A DNA stretch of 64,000 nucleotides from Stappia albiluteola (GTDB lineage Bacteria > Pseudomonadota > Alphaproteobacteria > Rhizobiales > Stappiaceae), in NCBI RefSeq assembly GCF_014050225.1, contig NZ_JACFXV010000043.1, positions 124,001 to 188,000 of the forward strand. The letters run 5' to 3'. Both the position numbers and the translations under genes were made by a program. Shown piece after piece: positions 8,741 through 16,991 of the stretch (position 1 is the first letter of the stretch; the number at the start of each line of letters is the position of its first letter). The notes beneath the pieces were generated by a model that did no database searches, was not told the origin of the DNA, and saw nothing but the letters and a program-made list of their open reading frames with translations.

Positions 8741-9514
8741 TCAACAGGTGGTGGTGCCGCAATCGCGCACGGCGGCGATCTTGGTCTTCAGCGCGTCGTA
8801 GCCGACGGCACCCATCACCACCTCGTTGCCGACGACGAAGGACGGCGTGCCGGTGAGGCCCAGGCGATTGGCCAGGGAATAGACTTCCTCAATGGTTGCA
8901 GCGACTTCGCCGGACGAGTTCATCACGGCTGCGATCTCTTCCTGATCGAGCCCGATCCTGGCGACAGCGTCGAGCGCCCGGGCTTCGTTGGCCTGGCCGC
9001 GACCGCCCAGAAGCTCCTTGTGGAAATCCATGTATTTTTCCGGAGCGACTTCCTTCACGGCCACCGCGACGCGAGCTGCCTCGACCGAGCCTTGGCCGAG
9101 AACCGGGAATTCCTTCAGCACGACGCGCAGGTTCTTGTCCTCATCCAGAAGCTGGATGATGTCCGCCATGGCGCGCTTGCAGTAGCCGCAGTTGTAATCG
9201 AAGAACTCGACCAGCGTGACGTCGCCTTCCGGATTGCCGAGTTCGACCTGACGGCTGGAATTGAAGAGATATTCTGCGGCGCTGCTGACGGCCTCAGAAC
9301 GCGCCTTGTTCTGCGCTTCCTCGTCGCGGCGGTCGAGCTCGATCAGCGCTTCGCGAATGACCTCCGGGTGCTGGAGGATATATTCGCGCACCACCTTGCC
9401 GATCTCTTCCTTGTCGGTGGCGGAAAAATCGGCGGCCGAAGCAGCCGCGAACGTCATGGCGGCAATCACGGTTGCAGTGAGAGCGCGCGCCACCAGGCGG
9501 AAAAATGTCGTCAT
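8741..9514 (-). CDS. Secreted DsbA/Com1-like thiol:disulfide oxidoreductase
   Basis: This 257-residue protein has a signal peptide (about 1-27), an N-terminal helical segment (30-85) like the oligomerisation arm of ScsC/Com1 proteins, and a DsbA-type thioredoxin fold. The active site is C109-G-Y-C112, with a cis-proline GTPSF loop. A second cysteine pair, C252 and C257, closes the C-terminus and is extra to the catalytic pair. It should form or isomerise disulfides in the periplasm. It lies 57 bases downstream of the M48 protease on the same strand, so co-transcription is likely. Confidence 0.87.
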   Translation of the reverse strand: MTTFFRLVARALTATVIAAMTFAAASAADFSATDKEEIGKVVREYILQHPEVIREALIELDRRDEEAQNKARSEAVSSAAEYLFNSSRQVELGNPEGDVTLVEFFDYNCGYCKRAMADIIQLLDEDKNLRVVLKEFPVLGQGSVEAARVAVAVKEVAPEKYMDFHKELLGGRGQANEARALDAVARIGLDQEEIAAVMNSSGEVAATIEEVYSLANRLGLTGTPSFVVGNEVVMGAVGYDALKTKIAAVRDCGTTTC

Positions 9515-9571
9515 CCTGATCTCCCGATGCCGGTTGAGCGAAAGATGCCCGGCCGGCGAAAACGATTTGCT

Positions 9572-10999
9572 TCAGCGAGAAAGCTTCGGAGGTTTATAGG
9601 ACAGGATATCATCGGCCTGTAGCCAAGGCCTCGTTCCCGACTTCAAATTTTTTTGCGCACGCGACGCGTAGCGCTTGGCGCCCTGGAAGTCTCCACGGGC
9701 CATCAGGCCTTGCGCCGTGGCAAGATCGGCCTCCGGCGTCTTGCCCTGGCGGGCAAGCGCGATGGCGAGCTGGGAGAAACCGATCTGCGAGTTGGCGTCG
9801 ATCTGCAGGCCCGCCTTGAGTATGCGTTCAGCTTCCGGCAGGAGCGATGCGTCATTGGAGGCGACCATCGCGAAGCCGAGCCAGACCAGGAACTGGCCTT
9901 CGTTCGGCCGCAATGCGACCGCCTTGCGGAACGGGTCGATCGCGGCGCGGGGCTTGCCTGATTCAAGCAGCGACTGCCCCTTCAGTTCGTAGAAATAGGG
10001 GTTGTTCGGCATCTGGCGGATCAGATCGTCGACCGCCTTGGCGGCCCTGTCGCCGCTTTTCGTCTGCGACGCCACGACCGCACGGGCATATTGCGCGGGC
10101 AGGCTCTTGTCGGAACGCGGATAGGCCCGCTCCACCGTGCTCGGATGGCTGGTATAGGCCAGGAGCTTGGCACGGACCAGGTCGTGACGCAGCTGCAAGG
10201 AGGGTGGATCTGACTTGTCGAAATAGCGGCTCTTCTTCGCTACTTCCTCCAGCGCGTTGTAGCGCTCGCGCGGTAGCGGGTGGCTTAGTGCGTAGGGGTC
10301 CGCATAGCGGCTGGAAAAAAGCGCCTGGTCGGCAAAGCGGCTGAAGGTCTTCAGCATGCCCTTGGCCGACTGGCCGGTCTTCTCGAGATAGGTGAGGGCG
10401 GCGCGGTCGGCGGACGCCTCCTCGCTGCGCTGGTAAGACAGCAGGCTGCGCTTGCCGAAGCCCGCGCCTGCGGTCGCCAGACCGGCGCCGCCCCGCGATA
10501 CGTCGACCGAGCCGGACGAGGCGCCCGCCGCAATTGCACCGGCACCAAGGATCGCGCCGATGACGGCGATGATCTGCGCCTGCGAGGCGGCCTGGCGGAG
10601 GCGGGCGAGATGGTTGCCGGCAATGTGGCCGGTCTCATGGGCGATGACGCCGATCACTTCGCCCGGCGTTTCCGCATCGAGGATGACCCCGAGATTGATG
10701 AACATGCGTCGCGCGTCGGGAACGAAGGCATTGAAGCCCTTGTCGTTCACCAGAATGATGTCGACCTGGGCGCTCGGAACGCCAGCGGCGGCGAAGATCG
10801 GCTTGGCATAGTCGCGCAGCAAATCCTCGGTTTCCGCGTCGCGCACCAGCGGCAGCTTCCCTCGCTGGGCTGTCGCGGGGGCGATGACGGAGGTCGACAG
10901 CAGCGCCGCGGCGGCGGCAACGGAGACAAATCGCGACACGGCCTTGCCGAATGAGCGCTTTATCGGAGAGGAAGTCTGCGATAGGGGACTTTGAGCCAT
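9572..10999 (-). CDS. Periplasmic M48 metalloprotease with TPR repeats (BepA-like)
   Basis: This protein of about 475 residues has a long N-region and signal sequence to about residue 45, then an M48 zinc protease domain with H121-E-T-G-H125 and an EEASAD third-ligand segment. The C-terminal half contains TPR-like helices (for example NPYFYELKGQSLLESGKPRAA). This architecture matches BepA/YfgC proteins that survey outer-membrane protein assembly. The ATG at 10999 gives a better signal sequence than the in-frame ATG at 11047, but the ribosome site (AGGCAGG) is only moderate. Confidence 0.87.
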   Translation of the reverse strand: MAQSPLSQTSSPIKRSFGKAVSRFVSVAAAAALLSTSVIAPATAQRGKLPLVRDAETEDLLRDYAKPIFAAAGVPSAQVDIILVNDKGFNAFVPDARRMFINLGVILDAETPGEVIGVIAHETGHIAGNHLARLRQAASQAQIIAVIGAILGAGAIAAGASSGSVDVSRGGAGLATAGAGFGKRSLLSYQRSEEASADRAALTYLEKTGQSAKGMLKTFSRFADQALFSSRYADPYALSHPLPRERYNALEEVAKKSRYFDKSDPPSLQLRHDLVRAKLLAYTSHPSTVERAYPRSDKSLPAQYARAVVASQTKSGDRAAKAVDDLIRQMPNNPYFYELKGQSLLESGKPRAAIDPFRKAVALRPNEGQFLVWLGFAMVASNDASLLPEAERILKAGLQIDANSQIGFSQLAIALARQGKTPEADLATAQGLMARGDFQGAKRYASRAQKNLKSGTRPWLQADDILSYKPPKLSR

Positions 11000-11121
11000 G
11001 TGCCTGCCTGTGAACGTCTCGTGCCGGCGAAGGTAGGCATGCCGCAAGGGACGGTCAACTCACACAGTGTGAATGCGGCGGCATGGTGGCGGCGGGCGCG
11101 ATCGGAACATTTGCAGCAGGA

Positions 11122-12318
11122 ATGGGCGACACGATCTTGGACAAGGAACAGAGACAGCAGACGGCACTTCTTCAGCCTTCGCGGCGCAGCGCGGTGGATG
11201 CCTTCATTGCCATGGACGTCATGGCGGCCGCAAACAGGCGGGAAGCGGATGGCGGCCGCGTGATCCACATGGAAGTCGGCCAGCCGGGCGCCCCGGCGCC
11301 CAAACGGGCGCTCGACGCGGCGAGGGAAGCTCTTGTCCATGGCCGCTTCGGCTATACGGAAGCCTGCGGCATACCCGGACTGAGATCGGCGATCGCCAAC
11401 CACTATCGGCTGACTTACGGCCAGGACGTTCCGGTGTCGCGCGTCGTGGCGACGACCGGGTCCTCCGCCGGGTTCAATCTCGCCTTCCTCGCCGCCTTCG
11501 ATCCCGGCGACCGGATCGCACTGACAGCGCCCGGTTATCCGGCTTACCGCAACATCCTCAAGGCGCTCGGGCTTGAGCCGGTGGAAATCGAAGTGGGACC
11601 GGAAACCCGCTGGGCACTCACGGCGGAGCATATCGAGCGCGCGCATCGCGAAAAGCCGCTGAAGGGCGTGCTGGTGGCCAGTCCCGCCAATCCGACCGGC
11701 ACGATGATGACACCGGAAACGCTGCAGGCGTTGATTGCCGCCTGCGAGGATCTGGGCCTGTGGTTCGTCTCCGACGAGATCTATCACGGTCTCGTCTATG
11801 CCGGACGGCAAGAGACGGCGCTGCGCCACACGCAAAACGCCATCGTCATCAACAGCTTCTCCAAATACTATTGCATGACCGGCTGGCGGATCGGCTGGAT
11901 GGTGGTGCCCGAGGTTCTCGTGCGACCAATCGAACGCCTGGCGCAGAACCTCTATATCTCCCCGCCCTACCTGTCGCAGGTGGCAGCAACGGCGGCTTTC
12001 GAGGCGAGGGAAGAACTTGAGGCGGTGAAGGCCGGTTATGCCGCAAATCGGAACCTGCTTTTGAAGCGGCTGCCGGCTATCGGATTCGACGAATTGCTGC
12101 CGGTGGACGGCGCCTTCTACGTCTATGCCAGCGTCCGGCGCTTTTCGAACGACTCGCACGATTTCGCCACGCGGATGCTGCAGGAGGCGGGGATCGCGGC
12201 GACGCCGGGTGCCGATTTCGACCACGGGCGCGGCCATCGCTACATCCGCTTCTCTTTCGCCGGGCGGAACGACGAGATGGGCGAGGCGATGGACCGGATG
12301 GAAAACTGGCTGAAATAA
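11122..12318 (+). CDS. Class I/II pyridoxal-phosphate aminotransferase
   Basis: This protein of about 398 residues is a fold-type I aminotransferase. It has the EVGQPGAP substrate loop, the SPANPTGTM motif, the FVSDEIYHGLVY block with the PLP-binding Asp and Tyr, the Schiff-base lysine in NSFSKYYCMTGWRIGW, and the C-terminal IRFSFAG arginine. The amino-donor specificity cannot be told from the sequence. The start is uncertain: 11122 is preferred by domain position, but the purine-rich AGGA abuts the ATG; 11083 is an alternative. It is divergent from the M48 gene and ends at a terminator shared with rne. Confidence 0.87.
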   Translation: MGDTILDKEQRQQTALLQPSRRSAVDAFIAMDVMAAANRREADGGRVIHMEVGQPGAPAPKRALDAAREALVHGRFGYTEACGIPGLRSAIANHYRLTYGQDVPVSRVVATTGSSAGFNLAFLAAFDPGDRIALTAPGYPAYRNILKALGLEPVEIEVGPETRWALTAEHIERAHREKPLKGVLVASPANPTGTMMTPETLQALIAACEDLGLWFVSDEIYHGLVYAGRQETALRHTQNAIVINSFSKYYCMTGWRIGWMVVPEVLVRPIERLAQNLYISPPYLSQVAATAAFEAREELEAVKAGYAANRNLLLKRLPAIGFDELLPVDGAFYVYASVRRFSNDSHDFATRMLQEAGIAATPGADFDHGRGHRYIRFSFAGRNDEMGEAMDRMENWLK

Positions 12319-12320
12319 AA

Positions 12321-12345
12321 AAGGCCGGGCGAGAGGCCCGGCCTT
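12321..12345. terminator. Bidirectional terminator between aminotransferase and rne
   Basis: AAGGCCGGGC (12321-12330) and GCCCGGCCTT (12336-12345) form a perfect 10-bp stem with a GAGAG loop, flanked by an A-run on the left. It can end both converging transcripts, although T-richness is modest to the right. Confidence 0.75.
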
Positions 12346-12368
12346 TCCAATTCAGTCAGCCGTTTCCA

Positions 12369-14786
12369 TCAGAAGAAGCCGCGACGCTGCCACCAGCCTG
12401 AACGCTTGGGCTTGCCGTCGTCTTCGCTTTCGCTCACGACGGCATTGCCTTCGACGACGCGTTCGCTGACGAGAACCGGTTCGGCAGGGGCGGCGGGCTC
12501 AACCTCTTCCTCGGTCTCGGATTCTTCGACAGGTTCCGGCTGCGATTCTTCCGCTTGCGCCGCCTCGGCAGGAGCTTCGGCGTCAGTTTCCGCATCATTG
12601 GCAACCGCAATGGCCGCTTCGATCTCGACGCGCTCGGCGACGACGGCTTCTTCCGCGACAGGAGCGGGTTCGGTGCCAGCTTCGGCCGCCGCTACTTCAA
12701 CCACTTCCTGATCGTCGTCGGTCGAAGCGGATTGCTCGTCAGTGGCGCCCTCGTCGCCTTCGCCCTCGCGTTCGCCTCCACGGCGGCCACGACGACCGCC
12801 ACGGCGGCCGCGACGGCGCTTGCGCTTGCGGTCGTCATCCTCGGAAGATTCCTCGGCGTCGATGGAGGCTGCCTGGGCTTCGTCGCCGTCCTCACCTTCA
12901 TCAGCCTCGCCATCGGCGGCATCCTGCGCCTGGGCGGCCTCGGACTCGCCATTCTGGCCGGGCTTGCGGCGCCTGCGGCGCCTGCGGCGCTTGCGGCCAC
13001 CCTCGTCTTCCGCCTCCGCTTCGGCCACGAAAGGTTCTTCGGGCTCTTCTTCGACGATCGGCTGAACGGTATCCGGCTGCACGATCGGCGCAATGACGGG
13101 CGCCGCCGGGTCGCGCAGGATCGGTTCGCCGCGTTCCAGAACATAGTGCTGGCCGTTGACCATCGCATCGGCGACGACGGCGATCTGAAGCTGGAAGCGG
13201 GCTTCCAGGTCGACCAGGTGACCGCGCTTCTGGTTCAGGATGTATAGCGCCACCTCCGCCGGAGTGCGGACGATGAGATCGTGCGTGACGCCCTTCAGAA
13301 GCTGGTCCTCCAGCGAGCGCAGGACGTGCAGCGCAACCGACTCCACGGAGCGGATGATGCCGGAGCCGTGGCAATGCGGGCAGACCGTCGTCGAGCTTTC
13401 AAGAACGCCCGTGCGGATGCGCTGACGCGACATCTCCAGCAGGCCGAAATGGGAAATCCGGCCAACCTGGATGCGGGCGCGGTCGTTCTTCAGGCAGTCT
13501 TTCATCCGCCTTTCGACCGACCGGTTGTTCTTGTTCTCCTCCATGTCGATGAAGTCGATGACGATCAGGCCGGCCAGGTCGCGCAGGCGCAACTGGCGGG
13601 TGACTTCTTCCGCCGCCTCCAGATTGGTCTGGAGGGCGGTGTCCTCGATATTGTGCTCGCGCGTCGACTTGCCCGAGTTGACGTCGATGGAAACCAGCGC
13701 CTCGGTCTGGTTGATGACGATGTAGCCGCCGGATTTCAGTGTCACCTTGGGCGAGAACATCGCGTCGAGCTGCGCTTCCACGCCGAAGCGCGTGAAGACG
13801 GGCGTCGCCTCGCGATAGGGCTGGACGTTCTTGGCATGGCTCGGCATGAGCATGCGCATGAAGTCCTTCGCCTCGCGGTAGCCTTCCTCGCCGGAGACCA
13901 GAACCTCGTCGATGTCCTTGTTGTAGAGATCGCGGATCGAGCGCTTGATCAGCGAACCTTCCTCATAGACGAGGCAGGGGGCGGTCGACTTCAGCGTCAG
14001 GTCCCGCACATTCTCCCAAAGGCGCATCAGGTATTCGAAATCGCGCTTGATCTCGGCCTTGGTGCGGCTGGCACCGGCCGTGCGCAGGATAACGCCCATT
14101 CCGTGCGGGACTTCCAGCTCGGAAGCGATCTTCTTCAGCCGCTTGCGGTCCGCCGGGTTGGTGATCTTGCGCGAAATACCGCCGCCGCGCCCGGTATTGG
14201 GCATCAGCACCGAATAGCGTCCCGCAAGCGAAAGATAGGTGGTCAGCGCAGCGCCCTTGCTGCCGCGCTCCTCCTTCACGACCTGGACGAGCAGCACCTG
14301 GCGGCGCTTGATCACTTCCTGGATCTTGTACTGGCGGCGCGTTTTGCGCACACGCTGCGGCAGTTCCTCCAGCGCATCCTCGGCGCCGACGGACTCAACC
14401 TCGTCGATCTCATCCTCGCCCTCGGCCCTGGCCTCTTCCCGCCTGGCGGCCTTGCGCTTCTCGGCCGCGTCGTCGGCCGCCTCCTCGGCGTGATGCTCCT
14501 CGGCGTCTTCTTCCTCAAGCAGCGCCTGACGATCGGCGACGGGAATCTGGTAGTAGTCGGGATGGATTTCGCTGAAAGCGAGGAAGCCGTGGCGGTTGCC
14601 GCCGTATTCGACGAAAGCCGCCTGAAGGGACGGTTCGACACGGGTTACCCGTGCCAGGTAGATATTGCCGCGTAACTGCTTCCTGTTTGCCGCTTCGAAA
14701 TCGAATTCTTCAACACGATTGCCGCGCACCACAACCACCCGGGTTTCTTCCGGGTGGGCGGCGTCGATGAGCATTTTGTTTGCCAT
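12369..14786 (-). CDS. rne: Ribonuclease E
   Basis: This 805-residue endoribonuclease is the core of the RNA degradosome and processes rRNA, tRNA and mRNA. The S1 domain (about 35-180) is interrupted by a long acidic/basic insertion (about 88-150), as in other alphaproteobacteria. The DNase I-like catalytic part carries SIDVNSGKS and IDFIDME metal aspartates, and the zinc-link is CPHCHGSG. The C-terminal third is disordered, acidic and interrupted by arginine-rich tracts likely to bind RNA. The ATG at 14786 has GGAG upstream; the open frame continues upstream to 15218 but is not RNase E-like there. Confidence 0.95.
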   Translation of the reverse strand: MANKMLIDAAHPEETRVVVVRGNRVEEFDFEAANRKQLRGNIYLARVTRVEPSLQAAFVEYGGNRHGFLAFSEIHPDYYQIPVADRQALLEEEDAEEHHAEEAADDAAEKRKAARREEARAEGEDEIDEVESVGAEDALEELPQRVRKTRRQYKIQEVIKRRQVLLVQVVKEERGSKGAALTTYLSLAGRYSVLMPNTGRGGGISRKITNPADRKRLKKIASELEVPHGMGVILRTAGASRTKAEIKRDFEYLMRLWENVRDLTLKSTAPCLVYEEGSLIKRSIRDLYNKDIDEVLVSGEEGYREAKDFMRMLMPSHAKNVQPYREATPVFTRFGVEAQLDAMFSPKVTLKSGGYIVINQTEALVSIDVNSGKSTREHNIEDTALQTNLEAAEEVTRQLRLRDLAGLIVIDFIDMEENKNNRSVERRMKDCLKNDRARIQVGRISHFGLLEMSRQRIRTGVLESSTTVCPHCHGSGIIRSVESVALHVLRSLEDQLLKGVTHDLIVRTPAEVALYILNQKRGHLVDLEARFQLQIAVVADAMVNGQHYVLERGEPILRDPAAPVIAPIVQPDTVQPIVEEEPEEPFVAEAEAEDEGGRKRRRRRRRRKPGQNGESEAAQAQDAADGEADEGEDGDEAQAASIDAEESSEDDDRKRKRRRGRRGGRRGRRGGEREGEGDEGATDEQSASTDDDQEVVEVAAAEAGTEPAPVAEEAVVAERVEIEAAIAVANDAETDAEAPAEAAQAEESQPEPVEESETEEEVEPAAPAEPVLVSERVVEGNAVVSESEDDGKPKRSGWWQRRGFF

Positions 14787-15525
14787 TGACTGGGATCTCC
14801 ACGACCTCCAGCCCGCCCTGACCCGCATCGAGGCCCTGGGGCAGGCGCAAGGGAACGGTCGCCTGGTTGTTCTTTGAAAGAGAGGGAAGCAAGGCGTTGC
14901 GCGCGGCGGAACCAAGGAGCGCGGCGGCCGGGAAGTCGCCTCGTACCGCTCCTTTAAATGACGTCCTCGCGCTGTTGCCCATAGCAACGCCTGTTCGACT
15001 GGATGCCTTGTGGGTCCGCCCGATGGGGCGAACGTCGATTGTTTCGCGCAGGTCAGACCTGCCGACGAACGAGCGGCGGACTCGCAATGCCCTGAAGAGA
15101 TGGACGTCCTGACCCGCCTGCAAGGCGGGCCGTCAACACCTTTCCCGGCAGCCGCACTTGCGGGTTTGGCGAAACCGCCATAACCGGCATTCAGCGGCGC
15201 CGTTCCGCCCACCGGCACCGGATCCTCAGGATCGACGGCATATGCGGCGTGCGGCTGGTCCCGGCGCGGGATCCAAAACTTCGAAAAAGCCGATTCAGAG
15301 CAGTCTGAATCCGAAACCCGTTCGTCCCCCTTTTACGGTCCGTTACGAAGGAAGGCAAGCTATGTTAAACAGTGTCGGCAAAAGAGGGATTTTTTGAGTT
15401 ACGCGACGGCATTGAGATCGTCAATCAAAGGTTAACTTGCCTCGCGTTATGCAATATGTAGCCGGTTCCGCGCGGCTGATTCCGCTACACTGTCGCTGAT
15501 TTCGATTCTCGCAGAAGGTGTGACA
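14787..15525. other. Long rne leader and rne-amiC divergent control region
   Basis: About 740 bases separate rne (minus) from amiC (plus) and hold no convincing gene. On the minus strand TTGACG (15424-15419) with TAACTC 17 bases on is a weak promoter candidate, which would give rne a leader of about 600 bases. A tight hairpin CCCGCCT-GCA-AGGCGGG sits at 15113-15129. Long structured rne leaders let RNase E autoregulate in enterobacteria; whether this one does is inference. Confidence 0.45.
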
Positions 15526-16797
15526 TTGCCAGCCCGACCCTTCCGATTCGCGCTTGCCATGCTGGCCATTGCGGCGGCGTTTTCGCTCGCCGGTCCGTCA
15601 TACGCCGTCGACGGGAATGTGGCGAGCGATGAGGCGAAGGCCGAAAATGCGAGCATTGGCAAGCCGGTTGTCAGCGATGCGCGTCTGGCCGGCGACGGCG
15701 CGCGCACCCGCTTCATCCTCGATTTGAGCGAACCGGTAGCTTTCACGCATGCGACGCTTGCCGATCCATACCGATTGATCATCGACTTGCCGGAGGTTCG
15801 TTTCGATTTGCCCGAAGGGACCGGCGCGAGCGGGCGCGGTCTTGTCAGTGCGTGGCGCTATGGGCTTTTCGCAGCCGGCAAATCGCGCATCGTGCTCGAC
15901 GCGGGCGAACCGGTTGCCGTGGACAAGTCCTTCATCCTGCCGCCGGTGGACAACCAGCCGGCGCGGCTGGTGATCGACCTGGTCAAGACTTCGCGCGAGG
16001 CATTTCTTGCAAACGCGCTCAAGCCAGCCCCTGCCGTGGCCTCCACCAAGGGGGACCGGCTGGACGACAAGCGGCGGGCGGGGAGGCCGGTTGTCGTGAT
16101 AGACCCCGGCCATGGCGGCATCGACACGGGGGCAACGGGAGCGAACGGCACGCTGGAAAAGGCCGTGGCGCTCGATTTTGCAATCCTGCTTAAACGGAAA
16201 CTGGAGGAGGGTGGCCGCTACGACGTCCATCTGACGCGCGAAACGGACATGTTCATACCGCTTCGAGAGCGCGTTAAGATCGCCCGGTCGCTCGGCGCGG
16301 ATCTTTTCGTCTCGGTGCATGCGGATTCGGTGCGCATCGGTAAGAACGAAGTGCGCGGCGCCTCGGTCTACACACTTTCGGAAAAGGCGTCCGATGCCGT
16401 AGCCGCAGAACTGGCGGAACGCGAAAACCGCTCCGACGTGATCGCCGGTATCGATCTCAGCCACGAACCGACTGCCGTGACGGACATCCTGATCGACCTC
16501 GCGCGGCGGGAAACGAAGAATTTTTCGATCTTCTTCGCCAGGAACCTGGTCGAGGAATTGCAAAGCGCGGCGAAAGTGATCAAGAACCCGCATCGTTCCG
16601 CCGGCTTCCGCGTACTGGAAGCACATGATATGCCGTCGGCGCTGGTGGAACTGGGTTACCTGTCGAACAAGCTCGACGAGAAGCTGCTGACCAGCGACGA
16701 GTGGCGCGAGCGTATGTCGTCGGCGATTGCAGCGGCGGTCGATCGGTTCTTCGGTCCGCGCCTGGTGCAGCGGCAGGGCTTCAGGACGGCGCAATGA
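15526..16797 (+). CDS. amiC: N-acetylmuramoyl-L-alanine amidase
   Basis: This protein of about 423 residues cleaves the peptide from MurNAc in peptidoglycan, chiefly at division sites. It has a signal peptide ending near SYA, an AMIN domain (about 45-150) for septal targeting, and an Amidase_3 zinc domain (about 185-410) with IDPGHGGIDTGATG, the KRKLEE region, SVHADS and ALVELGYLSN. There is no ATG start. AGAAGG at 15513-15518 is correctly spaced (7 bases) for the TTG at 15526, whereas the GTG at 15520 is too close. The mrcA gene follows in the same direction. Confidence 0.92.
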   Translation: MPARPFRFALAMLAIAAAFSLAGPSYAVDGNVASDEAKAENASIGKPVVSDARLAGDGARTRFILDLSEPVAFTHATLADPYRLIIDLPEVRFDLPEGTGASGRGLVSAWRYGLFAAGKSRIVLDAGEPVAVDKSFILPPVDNQPARLVIDLVKTSREAFLANALKPAPAVASTKGDRLDDKRRAGRPVVVIDPGHGGIDTGATGANGTLEKAVALDFAILLKRKLEEGGRYDVHLTRETDMFIPLRERVKIARSLGADLFVSVHADSVRIGKNEVRGASVYTLSEKASDAVAAELAERENRSDVIAGIDLSHEPTAVTDILIDLARRETKNFSIFFARNLVEELQSAAKVIKNPHRSAGFRVLEAHDMPSALVELGYLSNKLDEKLLTSDEWRERMSSAIAAAVDRFFGPRLVQRQGFRTAQ

Positions 16798-16991
16798 CGC
16801 GCATATTTTGAGGAAGCGGCTGCAAGAATCGCCTCAGCATCGCCATATTGCTTGCAGATGGATGATGCAACGACGACAGCCGGGCGCAAGCGCACGGCCC
16901 GGATGTATTTAACCGCCGACGGATTGCTGCGAAACAAGCAGTGGCCGGGACGGCGGTTCAGACATGACTTGATGGGAAAACGAGCCGATCT

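Noticed and set aside
12555-14675. Plus-strand open frames antisense to rne
   Set aside because: They mirror the coding strand of rne, whose S1, catalytic and zinc-link motifs are clear.
14787-15218. Upstream extension of the rne frame by 144 codons
   Set aside because: The added residues do not resemble any RNase E N-terminus, and a good ribosome site precedes the ATG at 14786.
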